A stretch of DNA of 64,000 bases from Dioszegia crocea (taxonomy: Eukaryota > Basidiomycota > Tremellomycetes > Tremellales > Bulleribasidiaceae). Numbering within the stretch: the first letter of the stretch is position 1; each line of letters opens with the position of its first letter. The stretch spans positions 1,319,966 through 1,383,965 of the forward strand of contig BCKK01000006.1 in the NCBI GenBank assembly GCA_001600615.1, written 5' to 3'. A model generated the notes under the pieces. That model did no database searches and had not been told where the DNA came from. It saw nothing but the letters and a program-made list of their open reading frames with translations. A program made the position numbers and the translations under genes. Shown one piece after another: positions 21,163-33,395 of this stretch.

Positions 21163-22568
21163 TTAGAAATCCCTTTCTGCATCCGACGGCGGATCAACAT
21201 CGTTCTCCCACCTATTCAATCTTTGCGATTGTAGCCATTCCTCCTTTGACCCAACCTTCGCATTTCCCCATATCGCATATCTCGCCGTCAACCCTTCTTG
21301 CGATGCCTTCACCATCCGCCTCAGCCCCTCTTTTCCCGTAGCCTCAATGCGGATTCGGGCATATTGGACGTGGGACAAGGCAGTGGGGTCTCCGGAGGTA
21401 TGGCGGACGATTAGGTCGATGAGATCAGTGGGGAAATCGAGCAGACGGAAATGAGGGGTAGTGTTGCCGGTGACTGGAAGACCGGATCCAACGCCTTTAT
21501 GCTCTTGGTGTTGCTGACTAGGGGAAGGTGGATCATAGAGGGATATGTCGTTGAGGATGATCCGAGCGATGGGGAGACAACGCAGTGCAGCTCCGCAAAC
21601 GCGCTTAGTCAAGACCGCGTTCCGCTCTAGACATCGCTCGAGGCGCTTGTATTCGCGGTACGACTCAAGCATCTCGTCACGCGAGAGATGCGAGACACTC
21701 TCCAATGTGACGCTCCCGTAATGTTGGCGGAAAGCATGCGGTCCCAGCCTGTCAAATTGTATGTCGAGGCCCTTCAACGTGAAGTTTCGCGATTCGATAG
21801 CGTCGATAATGCGTCCGACCTCCGCCAACCCCGTGCCGATGTGCACGTCCTGCATGGAGAGAAACGTGAGCGACCGGGACCGGGGAGACACCAGGAAGGC
21901 AATAATGGCATCCACCACTCCGGATCCGCCAAGATCACAGCCCATGAGGTCGAGCGACTGGAGGAATTTTGGGCGAATGCCGGCGAAAAGGCTGATGGCG
22001 GCAGCGGGGCCGAGGCTAGTGTTACGCATGTGGATGGCGGTGAGGGATGAGGAGTTGATGGACTGAATGAAGGTGTCGAGGATGTGCTTGACCTGTTGCA
22101 TCAGCTCCGGAAAGGCGAAATGGAAAGATTGTAGTCAACTATGCGTACCTTATTGTTCAACGCTCCAGTGAGGCTCAAACTTCTCAATCTGCTATTCCTC
22201 ATAATATAGCCAGCAAGCTCGTTAAGTCCTTTCTCGGTGATCTCACCGGGGCTTGGGATCGAGTCTTCGCACAGGGAGAAAGAGACCAGGCCCCAGTCGC
22301 CATTGACTGGATGGTGATACTGCTTGCGAAAGGCATCGAGACCCTGGATGAGCTCGATCAATCCATCGTCGTCCATGCGTATACTGAGCATATCTAGCGA
22401 GCTCGTCAGAGGGACTATATCATCCAGTATGTCGTAGGCTGTTTGAGTCAGCTCGCCGACGATCAGTGTGTGTGCGGAAAAGGACCCGGCACGCTGCCAC
22501 TCCGACTTACCTGCATCACCATACTCATCAGACACAAAGACATCGTGCTGAGTCATTGGATGGGCCAC
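21163..22568 (-). CDS. LRR-like family protein, copy A
   Basis: Three exons (22568-22511, 22438-22149, 22092-21163) give 425 aa. The body looks like a ribonuclease-inhibitor-type leucine-rich repeat protein: LRSLSLTGALNNK, SLTAIHMRNTSLGPAAAIS, FLQSLDLMGCDLGGSGVVD, LTFLSMQDVHIG. It is followed by a linker with CLERNAVLTKRVCGAALRCL and ARIILNDISL. A conserved C-terminal block reads LPTDLIDLIVRHTSGDPTAL then RIRIEATGKEGLRRM, ending GSKEEWLQSQRLNRWENDVD. Copies B, C and D in this window share every one of these blocks and the two intron positions (phases 1 and 0). The block beginning LPTDLIDLIV resembles an F-box start but sits at the C-terminus. Function unknown. Confidence 0.75.
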
Positions 22569-23441
22569 AGGATGGACTATACCGCAGCCGCCAGTTGTAT
22601 AGTCCGATTACTGATAGGTATGAACGATTGCGGTGCAAGCTTGGACAAAGGGGTCGAGAATCGAGAATCCGAAACCTGAAACCTTCACGCACGGACCAAC
22701 ACATTCCTGTAATCGGAGATAGCCGGGGATAGCGAGTGTGGCGGTGGGNTGGGTGTAATGGCGCAGTCGCAAGAGCAGCATGAGCTGGTGAAGCACGAAC
22801 AAATCGAAACGATAGGAGGTGACTCATCTCCGTAACGCGCAGGAGGGGAAGGATGGGATGAGAAGGTCGTGCAGGAAGGGTGACCGAGTCAAGTCGAGGT
22901 GCACCAACGGGAATTCATGCTATGCCTGTTACAGAGATTAACACCTGACGACGACTGCTGGTCAGTGACTGTCAAAGACTTGATGGCTACGCTGGTGGTC
23001 CTTCAACTTACGCAGATCACTTATCATCTCGACAGACTACATTCCCAATTCACCCTACCCAAGCTTAAGCACCACGCGCCCCACCGCTGCAAATTTGACT
23101 GCCAATATGGCACCGCATAAGTGACATCGAATATCGGTGGTGCGAATGACCGGGTAATTTGATTGATCGAGTATAAAGTGTAGGCCCTGGATTGGGAAGG
23201 GGTATGACGTTTAAAGGGGTATCGAGTCGGAGCGAATTCACGGGGGGAATGTCGTCTCGGTTGGCATCGTCCCCCGTCGAATTTGTTCGAGAGCCAGAGG
23301 CTTCTTTCGGTATGGCGCAAGAGGATTCATCGAGATGGAGTCTATCTTGTAAAGTTAGCGGGGTTGTCACTACCGAGACAACTCGGTCCATCCACAGTCT
23401 AAACAAGAACTGTGACTCACCACGATCACGCATTTTCACCC
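22569..23441. promoter_or_regulatory. Intergenic, upstream region of LRR-like copy A with a conserved block and an unresolved base
   Basis: 873 bp without a convincing gene. A block at 22689-22748 matches blocks upstream of copies B and C (see separate entry). The base at 22749 is N. The remainder shows no recognisable gene; TATAAAG at about 23173 has no obvious gene to serve. Confidence 0.5.
22689..22748 (-). promoter_or_regulatory. Conserved upstream block of the LRR-like family (copy A)
   Basis: In plus-strand orientation: GCACGGACCAACACATTCCT, a short spacer, CGGAGATAGCCGGGGATA, then GTGTGGCGGTGGG. The same order and spacing occurs upstream of copies B and C. It lies about 120-180 bp before the ATG at 22568. 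Confidence 0.65.
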
Positions 23442-24799
23442 TCAATCATCATATACATCCTTCTCCCACTTGCTCAGTCCCAGCGACTCTAGCCACTCCT
23501 CCTTAGATCCCACCTTCGTGTCTCCCCACACCGTATACCTCGCCGTCTTTCCATCCTTTGCAGCCTTCATCACCCTCCTCAACCCGTCTTTGCCCAATGC
23601 GTCAATGCGAATCCGCGCATATTGTGCGTGCGATAACGCGGTCGCATCGCCAGATGTATGACGTACGATGAGATTGATCAGATCAGGCGGGAGATCCAAA
23701 AGACGGAAACGAGGGGTGGTAGCATGAGCTGCGGCCGAGGATTGAGGATTGGTTTTGTTGGATCGCTGGCGAGCGGATGAGCGTACACCCGCGAGGAATC
23801 TGTCGTTGAGGATGATTCGAGCTGCCGGTAGGCATCGCAACGCTGCTTTCTGGGCCCGTCGAGTTAGACCGACATTCCGTTTCAAATAGCGATCGAGACG
23901 CTGCCACTGGTTCATCATTTCCCCGGCATCACCGGATGGGAGACCTTTGAACGGTGTGTAAGGGACCTCAGGGCCGTGTGACAGGACGTGAGGGGGAAGG
24001 ATGCCGAAGTGGACATCGAGACGTTCCAAAGCGAAATTCTTGGCTTTAATCGTATCGATCATGTGGCGGACGGACCTGAGGTCAGGCAGGAAATCGTTCC
24101 TATTCATGCCAAGATGTGACAAATATCGAGACCGATGAGATCCGAGGAAAGACACGACTGCATCGGTAATTTCTGGTCCCGTAAGGTGACAATTGGTGAG
24201 ACAAAGTTTTCGCAGGCTTGTCGAGCGGATGTCGCGTAGGAAGCTGACAGCGGCAGAAGGGTGAAGCTTATTGTAGGATAGGGAAAGGTCGGTGAGGTGA
24301 GAAGAATTGAGGGAGTGGATAAGACCATCGAGATTATGGAGAGTCTGACCGATCAGCTTTGAAGTTCTAGGATGAAAATCCCTGGACGCCTGAGAGTTAA
24401 GCGTATGTATGGCGTACCTTGGAAAAGCTGTGCGACAAGTACAATGAACGCAATCTCCCCTCCACGGCCAGGTAGGTACCAATGGCCGCCAGTCCCTTAT
24501 CAGTGAATTCCCCATCCTCAAAGACGATCTGCTGCATCCCCCAATTCCCGTCCACTGGATTACTGTACTGCTTGCGTAAATGGTCGAATCCGGCAATTAG
24601 GGCACAAAGATCATCATCTCCGAGGCCCATATTGTCCAAAATTATTGTCTTGGTCTCTGGCTTAATCAGAGCCAGGATTGCGTCCGCTATGAAGTCAGTA
24701 ATGGTTCGCACTGCACATCTCGCTCGCCGAAGATGCCAGCTGGCGGTACAACTCACCGTTGTGATCCTCATCGTACAGTTCGAGCACGGGCCGTTCCAT
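23442..24799 (-). CDS. LRR-like family protein, copy B
   Basis: Three exons (24799-24757, 24686-24418, 24344-23442) give 404 aa, with the same two intron positions as copy A. Shared blocks: LDNMGLGDDDLCALIAGFDH, LRSLYLSHSFSK, LNSSHLTDLSLSYNKL, LRKLCLTNCHLTGPEITDAV, YLSHLGMNRN, VGLTRRAQKAALRCLPAAR, then LPPDLINLIVRHTSGDATAL and RIRIDALGKDGLRRV, ending GSKEEWLESLGLSKWEKDVY. The fourth block is a typical LRR consensus. No signal peptide or membrane segment, so it is probably cytosolic or nuclear. It forms a tandem pair with copy A, same strand, 873 bp apart. Function unknown. Confidence 0.75.
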
Positions 24800-24943
24800 C
24801 GCGTTCCTTAACTAAACTAGGCTGACGATTTACTGTGGCTGCTGTAGAGACACCCATTTATCAGCGATGGACGACTGGATGAGACAGGAAGCTCAAGTCG
24901 GAGCCCAATATCCAATCAGCGCTTTACATGGTGCGCTGTCAGG

Positions 24944-25004
24944 GCACACGGACCAACTCATTCCTTATCTCGGGATTAGCCGGATATACTGAATGTGGCG
25001 CCAG
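24944..25004 (-). promoter_or_regulatory. Conserved upstream block of the LRR-like family (copy B)
   Basis: Plus-strand reading: GCACACGGACCAACTCATTC, then CGGGATTAGCCGGATATA, then GAATGTGGCGCCAG. It lies about 145-205 bp before the ATG at 24799, in the 367-bp gap between copy B and the transporter stop. That gap holds nothing else recognisable. Confidence 0.65.
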
Positions 25005-25166
25005 TCTCAAAACGCGGATTCCGGAACTGAGATTGATGCTAACCGATAGACTACAATTCTGCATCTGACATATACAAATTTGACTTCTGAGATACCAGAA
25101 CCTAAATCCCTACCGACACTTCAATCCATCGAATCTTTCAACGCCTCATCGCTCTCCTTAGGACCA

Positions 25167-27351
25167 TTACACCTCCTTCTCGCCCACGTTGTTCCGAAGC
25201 CGAATCGCAGCGTGCATAGTCTTCTCGACATTGGTGACAGTCTTGTTCCATCTCCAAGCAGGCACTTTGTTCTCGTACAACTCATCAATCTCAGCAGCGG
25301 ATCGTCTGGACTATCAGTCAAGTATATCTTGTGGAAGGATGCAGAGACTTACCCCTTAGTCTCGGGCACGAAGAGCCACATGCAGACGCAAACCGGGGTG
25401 GACAGAGCGGCGTATACGAATGCGGTGCGGAGACTGAGTGCGAGCAGCATAGGGGGTGTAGCGTAGGATGTGGCGATGCCGAGAATGGAATTGATGAGGA
25501 AAGTGATGGGACCAGTGCGGACTGACACGGTCAGCTTGGCCTGGAAAACGGGGGACATCACTCACTTCTCAAAATGGCTGATGGGAGTTCGGCTGAGAAG
25601 ACATATTGGGACATCGCTACGACCTGGAAAGAGAATGTCCAGAAGCAGCAGATGACGAGCTGGTGATGATTAGCAGAGTACTTGTGGGACGATGGAGAGA
25701 TACATACCAAAGCAGTACCGGCAGCTTTATCTCCGGTGGTAGCTCCTGTCCAATAAAGCCCGCCGACAGTGAAGAGGATGAAGCAGAGGATAGTCTGACA
25801 GGGCAGGAGCAGTGATCTCCTGCCAAGCTTGTCCGCCGTCAGGGACCAGCCGAGCACAGCGATGAGATTGACGCATCTGCGAAATATCAGCAAGTGACGC
25901 GAAGTGTGCGCTGTCGATGAACGACTTACGAAAGGATGAGACTTCCTAGGAAAGGATCCGCAAGACCGGCGAGGGCGAAAAAGTCTGATGATCAGTATCA
26001 TTTCCAACGCGTCAAGTCATTGTTTCCGGACTTACAGGTTGAGTAAGTGCTGATGATAGCCAAACCACCTAGTTGACCGGCCGCAGACATCAACATGATT
26101 GTGAGTGTACGTTTCTGATCAGTCAGCTTTGCTTCACCAACTAGACAAGTGAGAAGAACTGACAAGATTGGTGCCCTTGAAGACATCGGCATAAGTTGGC
26201 TTGTGCTCGAGCATGACAGCCTCGTGATCGATAGTCCGAGCAATGATGGCGTATTCTTCTTCGATATCATAACCCTCGACATTGCCATACAGTTGCTTGA
26301 GTGACTTCATACTCGCCTCCTTGTTACCGCGGCGAGCGTGGAACCATGGAGATTCGGGTATGAAGGCCCAGCAGAGGATCATGAGACCGATTGGAGCCCA
26401 GAGGACACGCATGGCGATAAGGTAGTCGTCCGGGTGCTTCTCATTGAGTTGTTGCATCATTACAGCAACGATGATACCTCCAACGTTGGACCTTGATATC
26501 AGCATTGGTCTGGAATGACGACTCACCAAACAGCCTGGAAGATGATGAGACCGCCTCGGATGCGATTCGGGGCGATCTCCATGACGTAGACTTGGCAGAC
26601 AATTCTGAGATTAGCGAAGCTTAAACCCTCAAACTCACTGTAGGATACCGATACCAGCACCATTACAAAGCTTTGCTAGAGCCCAGACCGAAGGTGACTT
26701 TGCAGTATTGAGGAAGATGCAGCCCTTGATATCAGCAAAAAGGAGAGGTCCAGAGTAAGAGCAAAGCTTACGACGACTAGCCATACCCAAGCAAGATAGA
26801 AGCTCTTCTTCCGGCCCCACCTACGGCCATCAGTCTCATGCTCACCACCGGACATACCTGTCGGCGAACCACGAGATATATGTGAAGGTGAGAATCTGCC
26901 CGACGTTGAGTAGTGCCGACCAAGAAGACACTGGGCGAGTGAGCTTGACATAGATGGACATAGATGGACGGTAAGACAGAGTTACGCCAAGTAGGATCCA
27001 GAGCTACGGCTCCAGTACCACCGTTTCCAAACTGCTTGATGAAGCCAGCGTTCACCACGATAGATCCTCCTGCTCCAAGCTGTCGTGAGTTTAGCCACTG
27101 GGGACAGGACTCACCTCAAAGCCCTCACACATGTACCCGGTGTACACAGCCAAAGTGACCAAGACGGACCTTCGAAAGATCCATAGCGTTCGCGGGATGG
27201 ATAGGTCGTCAAACCTGGACTTGAGGAGATTGTCGTGCACATAGTCGACGACATCCTCGTTCCCCTCAAGGTGTTCGATATCTCCTTGCGGCTTGAGATC
27301 ACCCTTTTCGACGGCGGCTGGTGAAGATGATATTGCGGCTTGATGCGCCAT
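25167..27351 (-). CDS. MFS sugar porter (hexose/glycoside transporter type)
   Basis: Thirteen exons (27351-27115, 27079-26986, 26930-26858, 26820-26772, 26724-26639, 26604-26527, 26491-26164, 26114-26036, 25984-25930, 25876-25708, 25659-25566, 25521-25353, 25305-25167) give 549 aa. Sugar-porter signatures are present: FADRWGRKKS between helices 2 and 3, ESPWFHARRG after helix 6, ADKLGRRSLLLP between helices 8 and 9, and VPETKGRSAAEID after helix 12. A hydrophilic N-terminus of about 50 residues precedes helix 1. The protein sits in the plasma membrane and imports a sugar or glycoside with protons. It is divergent from the GH78 rhamnosidase, so a rhamnoside or its products are plausible cargo, but maltose-type transporters look the same by eye. 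Confidence 0.85.
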
Positions 27352-28496
27352 GATGCGGGGGTGGCAAATCTAGGATACGGGCAGGGGTATCAGGTTAGTT
27401 TGGGGTCAGGGGGATGTGGCGGATGCGTTCGAAAAGATGTGAGGATTACAGCTTATAACGTATAGCCTGGACCGTTGACGATCTTCGGACAAAGGTAGCA
27501 TACCGCGCAACAACATCCTTGCGAGCTTTAACCGAGCGAGAACAGTGCCCGAAGCCTCGGGGGCCGTGATGTGATCTTGTGATGGGTCGCGGAACAAGAT
27601 TATGGCGAGGTTGAAATAGCCAAGAGCTGTTCAGTGCTTAGGTCCCGGGACGGCTATTGGAGGCGTAAAGTCCCGAGGAGCGCAGAGGGTCCATCGGCAG
27701 CCACTCACATGAAGACATCAGCTGCGGACAAATCTTGAACGCGGGACGCCGTGGGGACCGATCTGGGGTTGTGCGAGAGCGGCCCTTCTGAGCGGAGCGA
27801 CTTAGTATGCCATCAAGCCAAGACTGGGTGGATTTTGATCGGTTATACGAGGTTAGACGGGCTTTAAGACGCTCTAATTACAAGCTAGTGAGGGTTACCA
27901 AGCGCCAGATCTCCCCGGGTCTTCAGACGCCTTCAGGCACACCAATCGGTAAATCGCAGCTGACGTGACTAGCTTCGGTGCAACATTCCTCCGTGTCGCC
28001 GACTCCGCTTTTGCCGCGTCCAAGTAGCTTAGACATGCCAACATCCATCGCCATCTTGCCTAGACCTAGTGCCTAAGCCCTAGCTGAGAGCTGCTCCCTC
28101 ACGCGACGCCTATCCCGCCGACTCATCAGCTCCTGCGAACATTCCTCGGCGAGATGTCGGTCCGAAGGCCCATCTCAAAGCCGAGCCTACCTCTCGAGCA
28201 TCTGACCGAGTCCGACAGCTAGAGGATCAAACGTTGAGCATCTCATGGTCTCTTCCATCCTCAAAAACCAGCAGCAAATCCAACATTGTAACTGCTCCCT
28301 TATTTGAAAGCTGGCAACATCGTAAGTGTCGTAGATCGCCAAGGCAACCATAACTCATCGCTTCAGCTTGCCTGAAGTTCGAGACGACTGCTATCCACGT
28401 CGAAAGCACGAAGAGTTGTAACCTTGTAGGTCCCGTAGTCCTCGACACACTCGGTATCTTATCCTGACGTGTAGCCCCTCGCGATATTCTTCCCAC
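27352..28496. promoter_or_regulatory. Divergent 1.1-kb promoter region between the sugar porter and the rhamnosidase
   Basis: The two start codons face apart across 1145 bp with no gene between them. This is long compared with the other divergent gaps here (221 and 259 bp) and fits a regulated, shared control region. I could not assign any factor-binding site with confidence. Confidence 0.5.
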
Positions 28497-31261
28497 ATGT
28501 CCCCTCCTCGCATCGAGAAAATCACCTTCGGCCGGAACGCCAGCCCTTTCGGGATAGGCCAAGCGAGGCCTACTCTCAGCTCGCGCTTCGCCTCCGATGA
28601 AGCTACCGAGACGAATTGGATTCAGTCCAAGTACGAGATCAGCATCACTCGTGACGGGAAGGAGCGCACCTACTCGATCGATTCCCGCAGTAACGTCGAG
28701 CAGCCTTGGCCCAAGGACGAGCCTGATCTCCGATCGCGAGAGCGCGCTCTCGTCAAGCTCCGGATCCCAGGCGGCGAGTGGGCCGAGTCACTTGTCGAGG
28801 CTGCTCTGCTTGACCCCTCGGACTGGTCCGCGTCATTTGTCGGCCCAGACACGCCCATCCCTGCCCAGCTCCCCAAACGACCTTTCCATCTCCGAAAAAC
28901 CCTCACTTCCAAATCTGCCGCTTCGGCCCGTATCTACGCTACAGCCCTTGGCGTATACGAAATCACCGTCAATGGTCAGCGAGTCGGTGATCATGTCCTT
29001 GCCCCGGGATGGCAATCATACAATCACCGTCTCCACTATCAGACGTATGAGGTGGATGTGAAGGAGGGGGAGAATGTGATAGAGGCGGTAGTTGGGGAGG
29101 GGNGGTGGGCTGGTCGTCTGACCTGGAGTCCGGACTGCCGGAACATCTACGGAGACCGGATTGGGCTCCTGGCGCAGATTGAGGTGGATGGCGAACTAGT
29201 GGGCCAGACGGATGACAGCTGGGAGTGGAGCTACGGCCCAATCCTCGCCTCCGAGCTGTACGACGGCGAGGTCTATGATGGCTCGAGCGACACCTTTACA
29301 TGGCGGTCAATCTCCATCATCCCTAGTCCATCTACTACTCTCATTGCTCCTGAAGCTCCTCCCATTCGCCGAATCGAAACTATCACTCCCGTCGAGCTCC
29401 TCACTTCTCCGTCCGGCAAACATATCCTAGACTTTGGCCAGAACTTTGTCGGTTGGGTCAAGATAGGCTACCTTCCTGCTCGGACTCGGCCGAATGAAGC
29501 CGTTACTCTGCGATTTGCGGAGGTACTGGACAAGGGAGACATGGGGATTCGTCCTCTTCGATCGGCAAAGGCGACCGACAAGATGTTCCTGGGCGAAAAG
29601 GCCATTAAGGACTATGAGCCTACCTTCACCACTCACGGTTTCCGGTACTGCGAAGTCGAAGGTCCAGGCTCAATTATCCAGGACTGGAAAACCAATTTCA
29701 CAGGAGTTGTTGTTCATTCGGATATGGAACGGATTGGCGACTTTTCTTGCTCCCACGCCGGGATCAACCAGCTCCACCGGAATGTCGTCTGGGGTCTGAA
29801 GGGAAACTTTGTCGGTCTACCTACGGATTGTCCCCAGCGTGATGAAAGGTAAGCCAAGCTTTGGACCATTGCTGATGATCAGACTCGGCTGGACCGGGGA
29901 TTTACAAGCATTCACCCCAACCGCCTCTCTCCTCTACGATACCTCCGGACTGCTCGCAAATTGGCTACATGACCTCTCGGCCGAGCAGCTTCTGGACCAT
30001 AACGGAGTTGTCCCGCTTGTCGTTCCGAATGTACTCGCTTTCATGGACAAAGAGCCGCTTTCACAGGCTGTTTGGGTAAGTCAAATATACTACCAACTGC
30101 TGATTCCAGGGTGATGTCTGTACGATCTCTCCCAAGGATCTCTACAAGGCGTATGGATCCCAAGCTATCCTCTTGGAGATGTGGGACAGCATCAAGGCTT
30201 GGATCGATCGGGGTATCGTCAGAGGTGAAGACGGACTTTGGGAGAATCCCCCGGATGGCTTCCAGCTATCAGACTGGTAAGTCGGTCTGATGTCCGAGTA
30301 CCCTAATCCTGCTGACATTTCAGGCTTGATCCCCGAGCTCCAGCCGACGACCCGGGAGCAGCCCTGACTGACCAATACCTCGTCGCCGACGCGTACCTAG
30401 TAGGCGTCGTCAATATCGCTTCCGTAATCGCCGCCGATATCGGGAAAGACGACGAAGCCAAGCGATACCAGACTGAGCACACAAAGCTCCGCAAGGCCTT
30501 CCAGCACAAATACCTCGCCCCCTCCGGCCGGCTCTCGAGCGACACACAAACCGCCTACACCCTCGCATTCCAGTTTAAACTACTTGACGACTCGCACATC
30601 CCCGGAGCTGCCGAGCGGCTTTCTCGACTGGTCACCCGCGGTAACTTTAAGATCGGGACTGGGTTTGCGGGTACTCCCGGTATCCTTCACGCTTTGACCG
30701 AGGCGGGACATCTACAGCTGGCGTACCGGATGCTACAGGAGCAGAAGTGTCCGAGCTGGTTGTATCCCGTTACTATGGGCGCGACTACAGTATGGGAGAG
30801 ATGGGACAGTCTATTGCCGGACGGCAGCATCAACGTGAGTCTTGGATGAGATGTGTGCTGATGTACAGCCGGGAGAAATGACATCATTCAATCACTATGC
30901 TCTCGGTGCAGTAGCAAATTGGATGCATACCACCGTCGGCGGTCTCGAACCCCTCGACCCTGGCTATAGCCGCTTCATCGTCAACCCCAGACCTGGTGGA
31001 ACCCTCACATCCGCCTCTGTCCACACTATCACTCCCTCTGGCCGAGCTGCGGTGTCTTGGACTCTTAAAGCAGGCAAGCTCAGTGTCGATATTGAAGTCC
31101 CGCCCAATACTACTGCCATTCTTCGATTGGGCGAGAAAGAGGAGGAGGTCGGGAGCGGGAAATACCAGCGTGAAGTTGAGTATGAGGCTGGGAATTGGCC
31201 GCCTAAGCCGTATCAGACAAAATTTACCCGTACTGTAGTGGAGGAGACTTTCCAGCCTTGA
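28497..31261 (+). CDS. Alpha-L-rhamnosidase, GH78 family
   Basis: Five exons (28497-29848, 29883-30075, 30110-30276, 30324-30834, 30869-31261) give 871 aa. The N-terminal beta domains include RIYATALGVYEITVNGQRVG and HVLAPGWQSYNHRLHYQTY. The (alpha/alpha)6 barrel carries the GH78 acid motif LPTDCPQRDERLGWTGD (about 441-457), which supplies the general acid and neighbouring carboxylates. Later come SWLYPVTMGATTVWERWDS and SFNHYALGAVANWMH, both characteristic. The enzyme releases terminal alpha-L-rhamnose from plant glycosides or pectin side chains. No signal peptide is seen, so it is probably intracellular and would act on imported rhamnosides, consistent with the divergent transporter. One base, 29103, is N and leaves one residue undefined. 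Confidence 0.9.
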
Positions 31262-31601
31262 TGGATTGGCAAGGGCGATTGTATCAGTCTATGTAATATA
31301 TAACGAGCGGATGCAAATCATCTTATAGACCAACGGTCAACTCCTTCTTCTCGGTCAGCAGATCCACCTTTCTGTCAGGCACACGACTCCCTCTTCCGTC
31401 GCACTCGTCGAACGACGAAAAGCGTTTCAGGGAAAGGCATCATTTCATTAAATTTCGTATACACATTAAATTTCTTATACACATAAGAGTCCGTTTTCAG
31501 AACCCAATAATCCCCATACGCCAGCTACAGAGTCAGCCATGGTAACCAGGAATGATGACGCCTTACGAGCAGAACTAAAACTCACACTGATACGCCCTTT
31601 T
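31262..31601. other. Convergent gap between the rhamnosidase and LRR-like copy C, with a duplicated 3' flank
   Basis: 340 bp without a gene. Bases about 31475-31535 (TATACACATAAGAGTCCGTT, then CCAGCTACAGAGTCAGC) match 33272-33332 downstream of copy D, so the C/D duplication included the 3' flank. Confidence 0.55.
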
Positions 31602-32875
31602 TCAGGGATCATTATCCGTCTGCCACCGGTCCAAACCTTGCGATTCTAGCCACTCTTCCTCCGAACCAGCCTTTGCCTCTCCATACCACGAGCGCCCAGT
31701 GGAAAGCTTGCCTCGAGCCGCCGCAGCAATCGACCTTCTTAGCCCCTCCTTTCCTTCCGCTTCCATCCGCAGGCGAGTAAACTGAGAATGAGATAGTGCG
31801 GTCGCGTCACCGGAGGTATGCCGAACGACGAGACTGATGACCTCGCGCGGCAGATCACACAGTCGCAAAGAGACCTTGTGGTCCTCGACGGGAGTGTCGG
31901 AGTTCTGGGGAGATTGTATCTTCGACAGGGGGATATGATTGAGCAGGATGCGGGCTTTGGAGAGGCATCGAAGCGCCGCCTCTCTAACTCGGGAAGTCAA
32001 CGCCCGGTTCCGATTGAGCAAGCTGAGGAGTCGACTGGCCTCATCCTGATAGCCTTTGGTGGCATCGCAGAAGTAGATTGGACCATCTTTGTAAAATCGG
32101 GTATAAGAACTACTTTGAGAGTAGAACGTTACAATGCTGAGTATCGTGAAATTGCGCTGCTCGACCGTATCGACAATCTGAGCAATGGTTTCGAGACCAA
32201 GTTCATTCCCGTGTATCTCAAGATGACGAAGACCGCGAGCCCGAGTACTGCCCAAGTAGGTAGTGATCGCGTCTGCGGATTGCGGACCAAGGCCGCAGTC
32301 GGCTAGAGTAAGCTTGCGCAGACTCGGCGCGTCAAGATTGTCGAATAATCCGATGAGCCCCGCAGGCAGATTGTAGACGCTCTCGAGTGATAGAGATGAG
32401 AGCGAGGATGAGTTGATGAAGGGTGTGATGGATCCAAGCTTAAGTCCAGGCTGATTGGTCAGTACTGATAGCATACAATCGGTCTGTGTATGATGAGTAG
32501 AATTCCAACATACCTTCATTCTGCGCGCAGAGACTGTCAACTCGCGCATGGTATCATCCCTGCTCGCATACGTTGCCAACTCCGCCAGCCCCACCTCCGT
32601 GATACCTTCAGATTGAATCGCGATGCCCTTCAAATTCCATCCTGCACTCCAAGGTTCCTGACGGAGGACATCCAGTCCTGCAGTGAGATCGAGCAGCTTT
32701 CGGTCGTCGAGATCGTAAGCCACCTCAATCCTTCGACACGTCGCCTGTTTATCCCGAATCGCTTGCAGCATTTCGCTCACTATTGGGTTCAGCACCAGCC
32801 GGATACAAAGGCAAAGTGAGTAAACGTACCGGACTTATCCCCCGGCAGGTAAAGGTCTGTACGATTGAGATTCAT
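31602..32875 (-). CDS. LRR-like family protein, copy C
   Basis: Three exons (32875-32830, 32779-32514, 32450-31602) give 386 aa. The N-terminus is MNLNRTDLYLPGDKSVSEML, related to copy D. Shared blocks: KLLDLTAGLDVLRQEPW, DTMRELTVSARRMK, INSSSLSSLSLESVYNLPAG, LRKLTLADCGLGPQSADAIT, LRHLEIHGNELG, ALTSRVREAALRCLSKARIL, LPREVISLVVRHTSGDATAL and EAEGKEGLRRSIA, ending SEEEWLESQGLDRWQTDNDP. The intron positions match copies A, B and D. It pairs with copy D, same strand, 520 bp apart, and the 3' flanks of the two are also similar. Function unknown. Confidence 0.75.
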
Positions 32876-32947
32876 TCTGTTGGCGACTTTTGGATGGAGA
32901 TATCGTTGACGACGAAAAGCTTAATTAAGGCAACTGCGTGCATTCCC

Positions 32948-33008
32948 GTGCACGGACCAACTCATTCCTCGCTGCGGGATTACGGCAATATAACGCATGT
33001 GGCGGCAG
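32948..33008 (-). promoter_or_regulatory. Conserved upstream block of the LRR-like family (copy C)
   Basis: Plus-strand reading: GTGCACGGACCAACTCATTC, then CGGGATTACGGCAATATA, then GCATGTGGCGGCAG. It lies about 75-135 bp before the ATG at 32875. The rest of the 32876-33395 gap has the 3' flank of copy D and no gene. Confidence 0.65.
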
Positions 33009-33395
33009 GGCTCGAGGGAGTAAAATCGTGCAGCGTGTGCCCAGGATATGCCAGCAGTGGTCCAGACAGGAGCGATGAGCACCTGAGCAACTTTTTTGCG
33101 ATACTGTCCCTGTTCCAGCACTAATCGCTAGACTGTGACCTCGTTTACGTTGTAACGCCGAGCTTTCTACGCCGCAATATCTCCGCTCACGAGTCAATCA
33201 GCTAGGCCTTGATTCCAGTGATGGAGTGATATGAGCCACCTCCCAACAGATCGACATGATTTCATCAGGTTCGTATACACATAGCAGTCCGTTCATAGTA
33301 CAATATCCCAATGGCAGCTACGTAGTCAGCAAGGAGGATATCGAAATGGCCACTTGGTCCTACCGTACGAAAGACTCACAAAGACCACTCTGCCT

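Noticed and set aside
22749..29103. Ambiguous bases at 22749 and 29103 as signs of heterozygosity
   Set aside because: Single N calls are just as likely to be assembly ambiguities; nothing in the sequence decides it.
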